DNA from: Streptomyces sp. CoH27
GTDB lineage: Bacteria; Actinomycetota; Actinomycetes; Streptomycetales; Streptomycetaceae
Direction: 5' to 3'
NCBI RefSeq assembly: GCF_020181035.1
Contig: NZ_JAIQYY010000022.1
Location: 1-64,000 of the forward strand
Length of the DNA: 64,000 nucleotides
The position numbers and the translations under genes are program-made. Below are positions 27,360 through 36,484 of the stretch, one piece after another. The notes beneath the pieces were generated by a model. The model was not told the DNA's origin and searched no databases. It saw only the letters and a program-made list of their open reading frames with translations. How positions within the stretch are numbered: position 1 is the stretch's first letter; every line of letters begins with the position of its first letter.

Positions 27360-28154
27360 ATGAAGGTCGTACTGTTCTGCGGCGGTTACGGGATGCGGAT
27401 GCGCAACGGCGCCTCCGACGACGTACCCAAGCCGATGGCGATGGTCGGCCCGAGACCGCTGATCTGGCATGTCATGCGCTACTACGCGCACTTCGGGCAC
27501 ACGGAGTTCATCCTGTGCCTCGGCTACGGTGCTCACCACATCAAGGACTTCTTCCTCAACTACGAGGAGACGACGTCCAACGACTTCGTACTGCGCAAAG
27601 GGCAGACCCAGCTGCTGTCCACCGACATCGCGGACTGGACGATCACGTTCGCGCAGACCGGCATCGAGTCACCGATCGGCGAGCGGCTGCGCCGGGTGCG
27701 GCACCACCTGGACGGCGACGAGATGTTCCTCGCCAACTACGCCGACGTGCTCACCGACGCCCCCCTGCCGGAGATGATCGAGAACTTCGCCCGGCGCGAC
27801 GCCGGAGCGTCGATGATGGTGGTGCCGCCGCAGTCCTCGTTCCACTGCGTGGACCTGGGCGAGGACGGCCTGGTGGGGGGCATCACCGCGGTGAGCGAAC
27901 TGCCGCTGTGGGAGAACGGCGGCTACTTCGTGCTCCGCCAGGAGGTCTTCGACCACATCCCGGAGAACGGGGACCTGGTCGCTGACGGATGCGCCCAACT
28001 GGCCAAGCGCGGGCGGCTGGTGGCGCACCAGCACCGCGGCTTCTGGAAGCCGACCGACACCGTGAAGGAGCGGGCCGCGCTCGACGAGGCCTACGCCCGG
28101 GGCGACCGCCCGTGGGCTGTGTGGGAACAGGACAGCGCGGCGGTGAGCGCGTGA
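27360..28154 (+). CDS. Sugar-1-phosphate nucleotidyltransferase (glucose-1-phosphate cytidylyltransferase-like)
   Basis: 264 aa. GGYGMRMR and VPKPMAMVGPRPLIWHVMRY form the nucleotide-binding signature. The insert YGAHHIKDFFLNYEETTSNDF and the FLANYADVLTD metal site are characteristic of RfbF-like cytidylyltransferases. DTVKERAALDEAY closes the protein as in RfbF. It activates a hexose-1-phosphate; CTP is the likely but not proven nucleotide. ATG at 27360 chosen for its AAAGGG site; TTG at 27345 overlaps the previous stop and is an alternative. Confidence 0.87.
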   Translation: MKVVLFCGGYGMRMRNGASDDVPKPMAMVGPRPLIWHVMRYYAHFGHTEFILCLGYGAHHIKDFFLNYEETTSNDFVLRKGQTQLLSTDIADWTITFAQTGIESPIGERLRRVRHHLDGDEMFLANYADVLTDAPLPEMIENFARRDAGASMMVVPPQSSFHCVDLGEDGLVGGITAVSELPLWENGGYFVLRQEVFDHIPENGDLVADGCAQLAKRGRLVAHQHRGFWKPTDTVKERAALDEAYARGDRPWAVWEQDSAAVSA

Positions 28155-28798
28155 TCCGGCTCGGGGCCGGGCGTCTGCACCGGATCGTCGCGGTGGCCGC
28201 GCACTGCGACGACATCGCCATCGGCGCCGGCGGCACACTGCTGACGCTGTGCCGCGCGCGGCCGGGTATCCGCGTCGACGCGCTGGTGCTCTCCGGCGGC
28301 GGCAGCGAGCGCGAGCAGGAGGAACAGGCCGCGCTCGCCGCCTTCTGCCCGGGCGCCGACCTGCGGCTGACCGTGCACAAGCTGCCGGACGGCCGGCTGC
28401 CCGCGCACTGGGAGGAGGCCAAGGCCGCGGTCGAGGAGCTGCGCGCGCAGACCGAGCCGGAGCTCGTACTGGCCCCGCGCACCGATGACGCTCACCAGGA
28501 TCATCGCGGCCTGGCGAAACTGATACCCACCGCATTCCGCGACCACATGGTCCTCGGCTACGAGATCGTCAAGTGGGACGGCGACCTGGGCCGTCCGTCG
28601 GCGTACCAGCCGCTGTCACCGGAGATCGCCGAACAGAAGGTACGGCTGCTGCAGGAGCACTACCCCTCGCAGCGACACCGGCCCTGGTACGACCGCGAGG
28701 CCTTCCTCGGCCTTGCCCGGATCCGCGGCATCGAATGCCACGAGCGCTACGCCGAGGCGTTCGCCGTCACCAAACTCACGCTCGACCTGGGGGATTGA
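28151..28798 (+). CDS. PIG-L family N-deacetylase
   Basis: 215 aa, GTGA overlap with upstream gene. VAAHCDDIAIGAGGTL is the AHxDD zinc motif and DDAHQDHRGL supplies the second His/Asp set; LGYEIVKWDGDLGRPSAYQPL matches LmbE/PIG-L proteins. These enzymes deacetylate N-acetyl sugars (GlcNAc-PI, mycothiol precursors, antibiotic intermediates). Placed between a nucleotidyltransferase and an SDR, it likely removes an acyl group from a nucleotide-linked or lipid-linked amino sugar in the cytoplasm. Confidence 0.87.
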   Translation: MIRLGAGRLHRIVAVAAHCDDIAIGAGGTLLTLCRARPGIRVDALVLSGGGSEREQEEQAALAAFCPGADLRLTVHKLPDGRLPAHWEEAKAAVEELRAQTEPELVLAPRTDDAHQDHRGLAKLIPTAFRDHMVLGYEIVKWDGDLGRPSAYQPLSPEIAEQKVRLLQEHYPSQRHRPWYDREAFLGLARIRGIECHERYAEAFAVTKLTLDLGD

Positions 28799-28801
28799 AC
28801 C

Positions 28802-29827
28802 TTGCGCGTACTACTGACCGGACACCAGGGCTACCTGGGCACCGTCATGGCCCCGGTACTCACGGCCGCCGGGCACGAGGTCGTCGGTCTCGACGCCGGC
28901 CTGTTCGCCGACTGCGTCCTCGGCCCGACACCCGCGGACCCGCCGGGGCACCGGGTGGACCTGCGCGACGTCACGTCCGAACACGTGGCCGGGGTGGACG
29001 CCGTGATCCACCTGGCCGCCCTGTCCAACGACCCGCTGGGCTCGCTGGCGCCGGAGCTCACCTACGACATCAACCACCACGCGTCCGTGCGGCTCGCCCG
29101 GCTGGCCCGTGACGCCGGAGTGCGGCGCTTCCTGTACGCGTCGACCTGCTCGGTCTACGGCGCCGCCGGCGGTGACGACCTGGTGACCGAGGACGCCCCG
29201 CTGCGCCCGGTGACGCCGTACGCGGAGTCCAAGGTGCGGGTGGAGGACGACCTGCACGCGCTGGCCGACGACGACTTCACCCCGGTGTTCATGCGCAACG
29301 CCACCGCCTTCGGCTACTCGCCACGGCTGCGCGCCGACATCGTGCTGAACAACCTGGTGGGCCACGCCCTCCTGTCCGGCGAGGTCCTGGTGCTCTCCGA
29401 CGGCACCCCATGGCGCCCGCTGGTGCACGCCGCCGACATCGCGCGCGCCTTCACGGCCGCGCTGGTCGCGCCGCGGGAAGCGGTGCACGACCGGGCGTTC
29501 AACATCGGCAGCGAGACCAACAACGTCAAGGTCGCCGAGATCGCCGAGCAGGTCGCCGAGGCGGTGTCCGGGGCGAAGGTGGTGATCACCGGGGAGACCG
29601 GTGCCGACCCGCGCTCGTACCGGGTGGACTTCTCCCGGTTCCGCGCCGCGGTGCCCGGTTTCGACTGCGAGTGGACGGTGAAGCAGGGCGCCCTCGAACT
29701 CGCCGACGCCTACCGGGAACACGGGCTGACCCGGGAGGACTTCGACCGACGCTTCACCCGCCTCGCCGTGCTGCGCGCGGCGTCCGACGCCGGCACCGTC
29801 GACGACACCCTGCGGCGGCGCGGATGA
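28802..29827 (+). CDS. NAD-dependent epimerase/dehydratase (extended SDR)
   Basis: 341 aa, TTG start with GGGGGA upstream. Rossmann motif GHQGYLGTVMAP, LAALSNDPLG, STCSVYG catalytic Ser region, YAESKVRVE (Tyr-x3-Lys) and RNATAFGYSPRLR. Typical of NDP-sugar 4,6-dehydratases, epimerases and reductases. The NDPLG and GYSPRLR variants occur in the subgroup that accompanies RfbF-like transferases and C-methyltransferases. The exact reaction cannot be named. Overlaps the next gene by 4 bp. Confidence 0.87.
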   Translation: MRVLLTGHQGYLGTVMAPVLTAAGHEVVGLDAGLFADCVLGPTPADPPGHRVDLRDVTSEHVAGVDAVIHLAALSNDPLGSLAPELTYDINHHASVRLARLARDAGVRRFLYASTCSVYGAAGGDDLVTEDAPLRPVTPYAESKVRVEDDLHALADDDFTPVFMRNATAFGYSPRLRADIVLNNLVGHALLSGEVLVLSDGTPWRPLVHAADIARAFTAALVAPREAVHDRAFNIGSETNNVKVAEIAEQVAEAVSGAKVVITGETGADPRSYRVDFSRFRAAVPGFDCEWTVKQGALELADAYREHGLTREDFDRRFTRLAVLRAASDAGTVDDTLRRRG

Positions 29828-31122
29828 CCGCGGCCGGCGAACAGCCGATGATCTCGGCCGGCGACGAGATGTACGCGCTGGTGGAGCGGCTGTACCCGCT
29901 GTGCCGCAGCATCACCGGAGACGGTGTGCGCGCCACCCTGGACATCGTCGGCGAGTACATCCCGCTGCAGGTGTACGAGGTGCCGACCGGGACACAGGTG
30001 CTCGACTGGACGGTGCCGCAGGAGTGGAACATCCGGGACGCGTACATCGCCGACACCGCCGGCCACCGGGTCGTCGACTTCGCCGCGTCCAGCCTGCACG
30101 TGCTCGGCTACAGCGTGCCGGTGTCGGCGACCATGCCGCTGGCCGAGCTGCGCGGACACCTGCACACCCTGCCGGAGCACCCGAACTGGGTTCCGTACCG
30201 CACCAGTTACTACAAGCCGGCATGGGGGTTCTGCCTGGCCCAGGAGACCCTGGACGCGATGCCGGACGGCGACTACGAGGTGTGCATCGACTCCACACTC
30301 GCGGACGGCCACCTCACTTACGCCGAGCACGAGGTTCCCGGGCAGGTCCCCGACGAGGTGATCGTCTCCTGCCATGTCTGCCATCCGTCGCTGGCCAACG
30401 ACAATCTGGCGGGCATCGCGGTGGCGACGTTCCTGGCCCGGGCGCTGGCACAGCAGACGCCGTACTACACCTACCGGTTCCTGTTCGCGCCCGGCACCAT
30501 CGGGGCGATCACCTGGCTGGCCCGCAACGCGGAGCGGGTGGACCGGGTCAAGCACGGCCTCGTGCTGGCCTGCGCCGGGGACCCGGGCCGGTTGACGTAC
30601 AAGCAGAGCAGACGCGGCGACGCGGAGATCGACCGGGTGATGCGACACGTGCTGTCCGCCTCCGAACGCCCGCACCAGGTCGCCGAGTTCACTCCGTACG
30701 GCTACGACGAGCGGCAGTTCTGCTCGCCCGGGTTCGATCTCGGCGTGGGCTCGCTCACCCGGACCCCGTACGCCGGCTACCCCGAGTACCACACCTCGGC
30801 CGACAACCTGGACTTCGTCTCCCCGGAGGCGATGGCGGACACGCTGGCCGTCTGCCGCGAGGCGTTCGCGGTGCTCGACCGCAATCGGAGGTACCTCAAC
30901 CTCAGCCCTTACGGCGAACCGCAGTTGGGTCGACGAGGGTTGTACGAGGCGCTCGGTGGCCGCAGCGACACCAAGCAGGCCCAGATGGCCATGCTGTGGG
31001 TGCTCAATCTCTCCGACGGCGAGCACAGTCTGCTGGACGTCGCCGATCGGTCCGGGCTGCCGTTCGACACCGTCGCCGCCGCGGCCGACGCCCTGCACGG
31101 CGCCGGACTGATCAAAGCGTGA
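29824..31122 (+). CDS. DUF4910 / M28-like metallo-aminopeptidase-fold protein
   Basis: 432 aa. LVERLYPLCRSITGDGVR opens the protein as in COG4310. SCHVCHPSLANDNLAGIA is a co-catalytic zinc motif (His and Asp), and GYDERQFCSPGFDL and YPEYHTSADNLDFV give the later Asp and His ligands. The C-terminal about 70 residues (MLWVLNLSDGEHSLLDVADR) form a winged helix. No signal peptide, so it is cytoplasmic. The family is repeatedly found in O-antigen and capsule loci but has no assigned reaction that I know of; amide hydrolysis on a sugar nucleotide is one possibility. Confidence 0.8.
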   Translation: MTAAGEQPMISAGDEMYALVERLYPLCRSITGDGVRATLDIVGEYIPLQVYEVPTGTQVLDWTVPQEWNIRDAYIADTAGHRVVDFAASSLHVLGYSVPVSATMPLAELRGHLHTLPEHPNWVPYRTSYYKPAWGFCLAQETLDAMPDGDYEVCIDSTLADGHLTYAEHEVPGQVPDEVIVSCHVCHPSLANDNLAGIAVATFLARALAQQTPYYTYRFLFAPGTIGAITWLARNAERVDRVKHGLVLACAGDPGRLTYKQSRRGDAEIDRVMRHVLSASERPHQVAEFTPYGYDERQFCSPGFDLGVGSLTRTPYAGYPEYHTSADNLDFVSPEAMADTLAVCREAFAVLDRNRRYLNLSPYGEPQLGRRGLYEALGGRSDTKQAQMAMLWVLNLSDGEHSLLDVADRSGLPFDTVAAAADALHGAGLIKA

Positions 31123-32417
31123 CGCCGATGACCATCGAGGGGGAGAAGACGACTGCACCGGACGGATCCGCCAAGCGGGCCCTGGTCGGCCGGCTGTCCT
31201 GGGGGCTGGCCGACCAGGCGGCCTCCAGCATGTCCAACTTCGCGGTGGGCATCTACGTGGCCCGCTCGCTGGGAGTGACCGCGTTCGGCGTGTTCAGCCT
31301 CGCGTGGGTGACCTACGGCGTGGTGCTCAACGTCTCCCGCGGCCTTTCCACCGACCCGCTCGTGGTGCGCTTCAGCGGGGTGCCGGAGGCGTCCTGGCGC
31401 GGGGCGGTGGCCCGGTCGACGGGCACCGCACTCGGCGTCGGTACTGCCATAGGTGCGGCGTGTCTGGTGGTCGGGCTCGGCCTCGGCGGCCGGTTGGGGC
31501 CCGCGTTCGCCTGCCTCGGCGTCATGCTCCCAGGGCTGCTGCTCCAGGACGCCTGGCGGTTCGGGTTCTTCGCCGCCGGCAACGGGCGGAAGGCCTTCGT
31601 CAACGACGTCGTGTGGGGCGTCGCGCTCGTCCCGGCCATGGTCGTGGCGGCCCGCGTCGGCACGGTGGCCGCTTTCGTGCTCGCCTGGGGCGCGTCCGCC
31701 ACGGTGGCAGCAGGTTACGGCTACATCCAGTCCGGCATCCGGCCCCGGACGACCGAAGCGCGCGGCTGGCTTCGCGAGCAGCGCGATCTCGGCTACCGGT
31801 ACCTGGTCGAGAACGTCAGCCTCAGCGGCGCGAGCCAACTGCGGGCGTACGGGCTCGGCGCGATCGCAGGGGTCGGCGCGGTGGGTGCGGTGCGGGGCGC
31901 CGAGCTTCTGATGGGCCCGTTCCTCGCCGTGCTGATGGGCCTGTCGCTGGTCACCGTCCCGGAGGCGGCACGGGTGCTGCGGCAGACCCCGCACCGCCTC
32001 GGCCCGTTCTGCCTCCGGCTGGGCGGCGGGCAGGCCGCTGCCGCGCTGCTCTGGGGCGGGGCGCTGCTGCTGATGCCGGACCGGCTCGGCGAGCTGGCGC
32101 TCGGCAGCGTCTGGCACTCCGCGTCGCAGCTCATCGTGCCGATCACCCTCGGCGTCGCGGGCGCGGGCCTCGGCACCGGCGCGGCGGCCGGACTGCGCGC
32201 ACTCGGCGCGGCCCGGCGCAGCCTGCGCTGCCAGCTGTTCGCCTCCGCCTGTTACGTCAGCGGAGGTCTCGGCGGGGCGGTCGTGGCCGGCACGGTCGGC
32301 TCGGCCTGGGGCGCCGCCACCGCGACCGTCAGCGGCTCGGCCGTCTGGTGGCTGCACCTGCGGTCCGCCCTGCGCGAGCGCCACCACCACCCCATCCCCG
32401 AAGTGAGGACCTCATGA
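31119..32417 (+). CDS. Oligosaccharide flippase (Wzx-like, MOP superfamily)
   Basis: About 432 aa with about 12 hydrophobic segments from residue 22 onward (SWGLADQAASSMSNFAVGIY is the usual MOP N-terminus). It would flip the lipid-linked repeat unit across the membrane. GTG at 31119 overlaps the upstream TGA; ATG at 31128 is also possible. Very low sequence conservation makes Wzx a fold-and-context call, but one polymerase, two co-polymerases and one flippase make a complete export set. Confidence 0.82.
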   Translation: MTPMTIEGEKTTAPDGSAKRALVGRLSWGLADQAASSMSNFAVGIYVARSLGVTAFGVFSLAWVTYGVVLNVSRGLSTDPLVVRFSGVPEASWRGAVARSTGTALGVGTAIGAACLVVGLGLGGRLGPAFACLGVMLPGLLLQDAWRFGFFAAGNGRKAFVNDVVWGVALVPAMVVAARVGTVAAFVLAWGASATVAAGYGYIQSGIRPRTTEARGWLREQRDLGYRYLVENVSLSGASQLRAYGLGAIAGVGAVGAVRGAELLMGPFLAVLMGLSLVTVPEAARVLRQTPHRLGPFCLRLGGGQAAAALLWGGALLLMPDRLGELALGSVWHSASQLIVPITLGVAGAGLGTGAAAGLRALGAARRSLRCQLFASACYVSGGLGGAVVAGTVGSAWGAATATVSGSAVWWLHLRSALRERHHHPIPEVRTS

Positions 32418-33361
32418 CCGACCGACCCAGGCTGAGCATCGGCCTGCCCGTGTACAACGGCGAGGAATACCTGGCCGAGTCGCTCGACGCCCTGCTCGGC
32501 CAGACCTACGAGGACTTCGAACTGGTCATCTCCGACAACGCCTCGACCGACGGGACCGAGGACATCTGCCGCAAGTACGCCGCGCAGGACTCCCGCATCC
32601 GGTACATCCGGCTGCTCCGGAACGTCGGCGCCACACCGAACCACAACTACGTGTTCACCCAGTGCCGTGGCGAGCTGTTCAAGTGGGCCTCGCACGACGA
32701 CCTCTACGCCCGCGATCTGCTGCGGCGCTGCGTCGAGGCGCTGGACGAGCGGCCCGACGTGATCCTCGCGCACGCCGACCAGGCAGTCATCGATGGCGAC
32801 GGCCAGGTGAAGGTCCCCTACGAGTACACGCTCGCCACCGACTCGTCGCATGCGCCGGAGCGCTTCCGCAGTCTGCTGTTCGAGCCGGGCGGCGACGACT
32901 TCTACGGGGTGATGCGGGCCGACATGCTGCGCCGGGTGAAGCCGCTCGACAGCTACCACCACGCGGACCGCACGTTCGTCGCCGAGATCACCCTGCACGG
33001 GCCCTTCCATCAGGTGCCGGAGCTGCTGTACTTCCGCCGCGACCACCCCGCCCGGGCCGAGCGCGCGAACCCGTCCAAGCGCTCCCGGTGCGTCAACCTG
33101 GACCCGCGCCGGGCAGGCCCGCTGCACCCGACGCCCCGGCTGCTCGCCGAGTACATCTGGGGCTTCGCCTCGGCGATCCGGCGGGCGCCGTTGTCCCCGG
33201 ACGACCGGCGGGCGTGCTACCGGCACCTGGCCGCGTGGATGACCAGCCGGGTCCGGCCGGGAGCCGGCGAGCGGGTCGAGGACCGCGACCCGGTCGACCC
33301 GGGCCTGCTCACCGTCTCCGTCGACGCCCTTGTCGCGGGCCGTGAGGGGCGGCGGGCATGA
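32414..33361 (+). CDS. Glycosyltransferase family 2
   Basis: 315 aa GT-A enzyme. LSIGLPVYNGEEYLAESLDA and ISDNASTDGTEDICRKYA are the nucleotide-binding start. KWASHDDLYARDLLRR contains the DxD-type metal site as HDD. YFRRDHPARAERANPSKRS lies in the C-terminal acceptor region. Inverting transferase expected from family; acts in the cytoplasm on the growing repeat unit. Flanked by 4-bp overlaps on both sides. Confidence 0.9.
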   Translation: MTDRPRLSIGLPVYNGEEYLAESLDALLGQTYEDFELVISDNASTDGTEDICRKYAAQDSRIRYIRLLRNVGATPNHNYVFTQCRGELFKWASHDDLYARDLLRRCVEALDERPDVILAHADQAVIDGDGQVKVPYEYTLATDSSHAPERFRSLLFEPGGDDFYGVMRADMLRRVKPLDSYHHADRTFVAEITLHGPFHQVPELLYFRRDHPARAERANPSKRSRCVNLDPRRAGPLHPTPRLLAEYIWGFASAIRRAPLSPDDRRACYRHLAAWMTSRVRPGAGERVEDRDPVDPGLLTVSVDALVAGREGRRA

Positions 33362-34578
33362 AGACGGCACCACGTGTGGGGGTGTTCGGCCTGCTCGGCT
33401 CCGGCAACCTCGGCAACGACGGCTCGCTGGAGGCCGTGCTCAGGTACCTGCGCGCCGAGCACCCGGAGGCGGTCGTGGATGCCCTGTGCGGCGGACCCGA
33501 GGCCGTGACGACCCGGTTCGGGATCCCCGCCACGCGGCTGCACTGGAACCGCGCGGAGTACCGGACGGCGTCACGTGCGGGCGCGATCACGGCGAAGGGT
33601 CTGGGCAAACTCGTCGACGTCTTCCGCACCGCCACCTGGGTGCGCCGGCACGACGTGGTGATCGTGCCGGGCATGGGCGTCCTGGAGGCCACGCTGCCGC
33701 TGCGGCCGTGGGGCTTCCCGTACTCGCTGTTCCTGCTCTGCTCGACCGGCCGGCTGTTCGGCACCCGGGTCGCGTTGGTCAGCGTCGGCGCCGCGACGAT
33801 CGGCAACCGGCCGACCCGGGCCCTGGTGCGCTGGTCGGCGCGGCTGGCCGCGTACCGGTCGTACCGGGACGCCCAGTCCCGGGACGCGATGCGGGCGATG
33901 GGCGTGGACACCGCGCGCGACGAGATCTACCCGGACCTCGCGTTCTCCCTGCCGACACCGCCGGCGAGCGCCCCCTCGGGCTCGCCGGGCCTGGTCTGCG
34001 TCGGCGTCATGGACTTCCACGGCGGCAACGACGACCGCGCCCGGGCCGACGAGATATACCGGCGCTACCTCGACGGGACGATCCGGTTCGTCCGCGCGCT
34101 GGTCGAGGAGGGCAGGCCGGTCCGGCTGCTCACCGGCGACGAATGCGATGCGGTGGTGGTCGCCACGATCCTCGATGCGGTGGACTCGCCGCTGGTCACC
34201 GCTGCCGAGCCGGCATCACTGGCCGACCTGATGAAGGAGATGGCTGCTGCCGACACCGTGGTGGCGATCCGCTACCACAACCTGATCTGCGCGCTGAAGA
34301 CCGGTACGCCGGTGCTCGCCCTCTGCTATGCGGCGAAGAGCGACGCGCTCATGGACCGGATGGGCCTTGGCGCGTACTGCCACCCGGCCCGCGACGTGGA
34401 CGCCGACCGGCTGCTTGAGCAGTTCCGGGCGCTGGAGAAGCGATCGGCCGAGCTGCGGCAGACCCTCTCCGAGCGGAACCTGGCCGCCGCCCGGCAACTT
34501 GAGGACCAGTTCACTGCCCTGACCACGGCCCTGTTCCCGGCGACCGACCACGCCCACGCCCCGCGGGAGGCTCCATGA
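33358..34578 (+). CDS. Polysaccharide pyruvyl transferase family protein
   Basis: 406 aa. FGLLGSGNLGNDGSLEAVL matches the N-terminus of the PS_pyruv_trans family and VVAIRYHNLICALKTGTPV its C-terminal PEP-binding region (conserved Arg and His); VIVPGMGVLE and DLAFSL lie between. Members transfer pyruvate from PEP to make pyruvyl ketals on polysaccharides, adding negative charge. Some members are sulfate- or glycosyl-like divergent forms, so the reaction is probable, not certain. Confidence 0.83.
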   Translation: MKTAPRVGVFGLLGSGNLGNDGSLEAVLRYLRAEHPEAVVDALCGGPEAVTTRFGIPATRLHWNRAEYRTASRAGAITAKGLGKLVDVFRTATWVRRHDVVIVPGMGVLEATLPLRPWGFPYSLFLLCSTGRLFGTRVALVSVGAATIGNRPTRALVRWSARLAAYRSYRDAQSRDAMRAMGVDTARDEIYPDLAFSLPTPPASAPSGSPGLVCVGVMDFHGGNDDRARADEIYRRYLDGTIRFVRALVEEGRPVRLLTGDECDAVVVATILDAVDSPLVTAAEPASLADLMKEMAAADTVVAIRYHNLICALKTGTPVLALCYAAKSDALMDRMGLGAYCHPARDVDADRLLEQFRALEKRSAELRQTLSERNLAAARQLEDQFTALTTALFPATDHAHAPREAP

Positions 34579-35126
34579 AAGCGACCGAAGTCCCGGAGAT
34601 CGCCGGCGCGTACCTGTTCGAGCCGACGCCGTACGCCGACGAACGCGGCTTCTTCTGCCGCACCTTCGACGCCGACGTGGTCCGCTCGGTGGGCCTCGAC
34701 CCGCACGCCTTCGTCCAGGACAGCGTGTCCCGCTCGGTCCGGGGCGTGCTGCGCGGCCTGCACCTGCGCTCCGGCGCCGGCGAGGCCAAGCTGGTGCGGT
34801 GCTCGTACGGGAGGGTCTTCGACGTCGTCGTGGACCTGCGCCCGGACTCGCCGACGTACCTGGGCCGGGCCTTCTTCGAACTGTCCGGCGAGACACAGGC
34901 GACCCTGTACATCCCGGCGGGGTGCGTGCACGGCTTCCAGGCGTTGACCGAAACCGCTGACACCTCGTACCGGATCGACCGCCCGCACGATCCTGCCGAG
35001 GACGTGACGATCGCCTTCGACGACCCGGAGCTCGCCATTCCCTGGCCGCTGCCGGTCACATCGATGTCCCAGCGGGACCGGGAGGCGCCGAGCCTCGCCG
35101 AGGTCCTGAAGCGAAAGGAGACGTGA
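34575..35126 (+). CDS. dTDP-4-dehydrorhamnose 3,5-epimerase (RmlC)-like protein
   Basis: 183 aa cupin. FEPTPYADERGFFCRTFD, VRGVLRGLHLRSG (catalytic His in RGLH), VDLRPDSPTYLGR and YIPAGCVHGFQAL are the RmlC family blocks. The later Tyr position reads TSYRID. It epimerises C3/C5 of a 4-keto NDP-sugar. There is no RmlA/B/D in the locus, so it more likely serves the C-methylated sugar made with the genes at 26-30 kb than rhamnose. Confidence 0.87.
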   Translation: MKATEVPEIAGAYLFEPTPYADERGFFCRTFDADVVRSVGLDPHAFVQDSVSRSVRGVLRGLHLRSGAGEAKLVRCSYGRVFDVVVDLRPDSPTYLGRAFFELSGETQATLYIPAGCVHGFQALTETADTSYRIDRPHDPAEDVTIAFDDPELAIPWPLPVTSMSQRDREAPSLAEVLKRKET

Positions 35127-35133
35127 GGTCGGC

Positions 35134-36477
35134 GTGGACACCGAAGACACCGAAGAGACCGCGGAGTTCCTCCTGCCCCGGTCGCGGATGGCGAACGAGC
35201 GCCTGCACGCCATGATCCCCGGGGGCGCGCACACCTACGCGAAGGGTGACGACCAGTACCCCGAGAACCTGGCCCCGGTCATCAGCCACGGCCACGGTGC
35301 CCACGTGTGGGACGTCGACGGCAACCGCTACGTCGAGTACGGCTCCGGCCTGCGGTCCGTCAGCCTCGGCCACGCCCACCCACGCGTGATCGAGGCGGTG
35401 CGGCGGGAACTCGACCGCGGCAGCAACTTCGTCCGGCCGTCCATCGTGGAGGTCGAGGCCGCGGAACGCTTCCTGGCCACGGTGCCGACCGCCGAGATGG
35501 TGAAGTTCGCGAAGAACGGCTCCGACGTCACCACCGCCGCGGTGCGCCTCGCCCGCGCCGTCACCGGGCGCCCACGGGTGGCCGTCTGTGGCGACAATCC
35601 GTTCTTCTCCGTCGACGACTGGTTCATCGGCACCACGCCGATGTCCGCCGGCATTCCGGCGGCGATCACCGAGCTCACCGTGTCCTTCCCTTACGGGGAC
35701 CTGGCCGCCACGGAGGAGCTGCTCACCCGGCACCAGGACGAGGTCGCCTGCCTGATCCTCGAACCCGCCTCCCACACCGAGCCGCCGCCCGGGTATCTCG
35801 CCGGCCTGCGCGAGCTGGCCGACCGGCACGGCTGCGTGCTGATCTTCGATGAGATGATCACCGGCTTCCGCTGGTCCGAGGCGGGCGCCCAGGGCCTGTA
35901 CGGCGTCGTCCCCGACCTCTCCACGTTCGGCAAGGCGCTGGGCAACGGGTTCGCCGTCTCCGCGCTGGCCGGGCGCCGCGAACTGATGGAGCGGGGCGGG
36001 CTGCGTCACTCCGGCGACCGGGTGTTCCTGCTGTCCACCACGCACGGTGCGGAAACGCACTCCCTGGCAGCCGCGATGGCCGTGCAGACCACCTACGTCG
36101 AGGAGGGCGTCACCGCGCGGCTGCACGCCCTCGGCGACAGGCTGGCCGCCGGTGTCCGCGAGGCCACGGCCGGAATGGGCGTCGGCGACCACATCGTCCT
36201 CCGGGGCCGGGCCAGCAACCTGGTCTTCGCCACCCTTGACGAGCATGGGCAGCCGTCACAGCAGTACCGCACCCTGTTCCTGCGCCGGCTCCTCGCGGGC
36301 GGGGTGCTCGCCCCGTCGTTCGTGGTGAGCAGCGCCCTCAGCGACACCGACATCGACCACACCGTCGACGTGGTGGCCCAGGCATGTGCGGTGTACCGGA
36401 AGGCACTGGACGCCGCCGACCCCACCCCCTGGCTGGCCGGACGACCGGTGAAGCCCGTGTTCCGCCGCTTGGCGTGA
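35134..36477 (+). CDS. Class III PLP enzyme, glutamate-1-semialdehyde 2,1-aminomutase-like
   Basis: 447 aa, GTG start with AAAGGAG 15 bp upstream. MIPGGAHTYAKGDDQYPEN, FAKNGSDVTTAAVRLAR (cofactor phosphate), LIFDEMITGFRW (Asp for the pyridine nitrogen) and STFGKALGNGFAVSAL (Schiff-base Lys) are all present. In glycan loci, GSAM-like enzymes act as sugar aminotransferases or aminomutases rather than in heme synthesis. It is the last gene of the locus and ends 7 bp from the convergent PAP2 gene. Confidence 0.85.
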   Translation: MDTEDTEETAEFLLPRSRMANERLHAMIPGGAHTYAKGDDQYPENLAPVISHGHGAHVWDVDGNRYVEYGSGLRSVSLGHAHPRVIEAVRRELDRGSNFVRPSIVEVEAAERFLATVPTAEMVKFAKNGSDVTTAAVRLARAVTGRPRVAVCGDNPFFSVDDWFIGTTPMSAGIPAAITELTVSFPYGDLAATEELLTRHQDEVACLILEPASHTEPPPGYLAGLRELADRHGCVLIFDEMITGFRWSEAGAQGLYGVVPDLSTFGKALGNGFAVSALAGRRELMERGGLRHSGDRVFLLSTTHGAETHSLAAAMAVQTTYVEEGVTARLHALGDRLAAGVREATAGMGVGDHIVLRGRASNLVFATLDEHGQPSQQYRTLFLRRLLAGGVLAPSFVVSSALSDTDIDHTVDVVAQACAVYRKALDAADPTPWLAGRPVKPVFRRLA

Positions 36478-36484
36478 CGCGACG

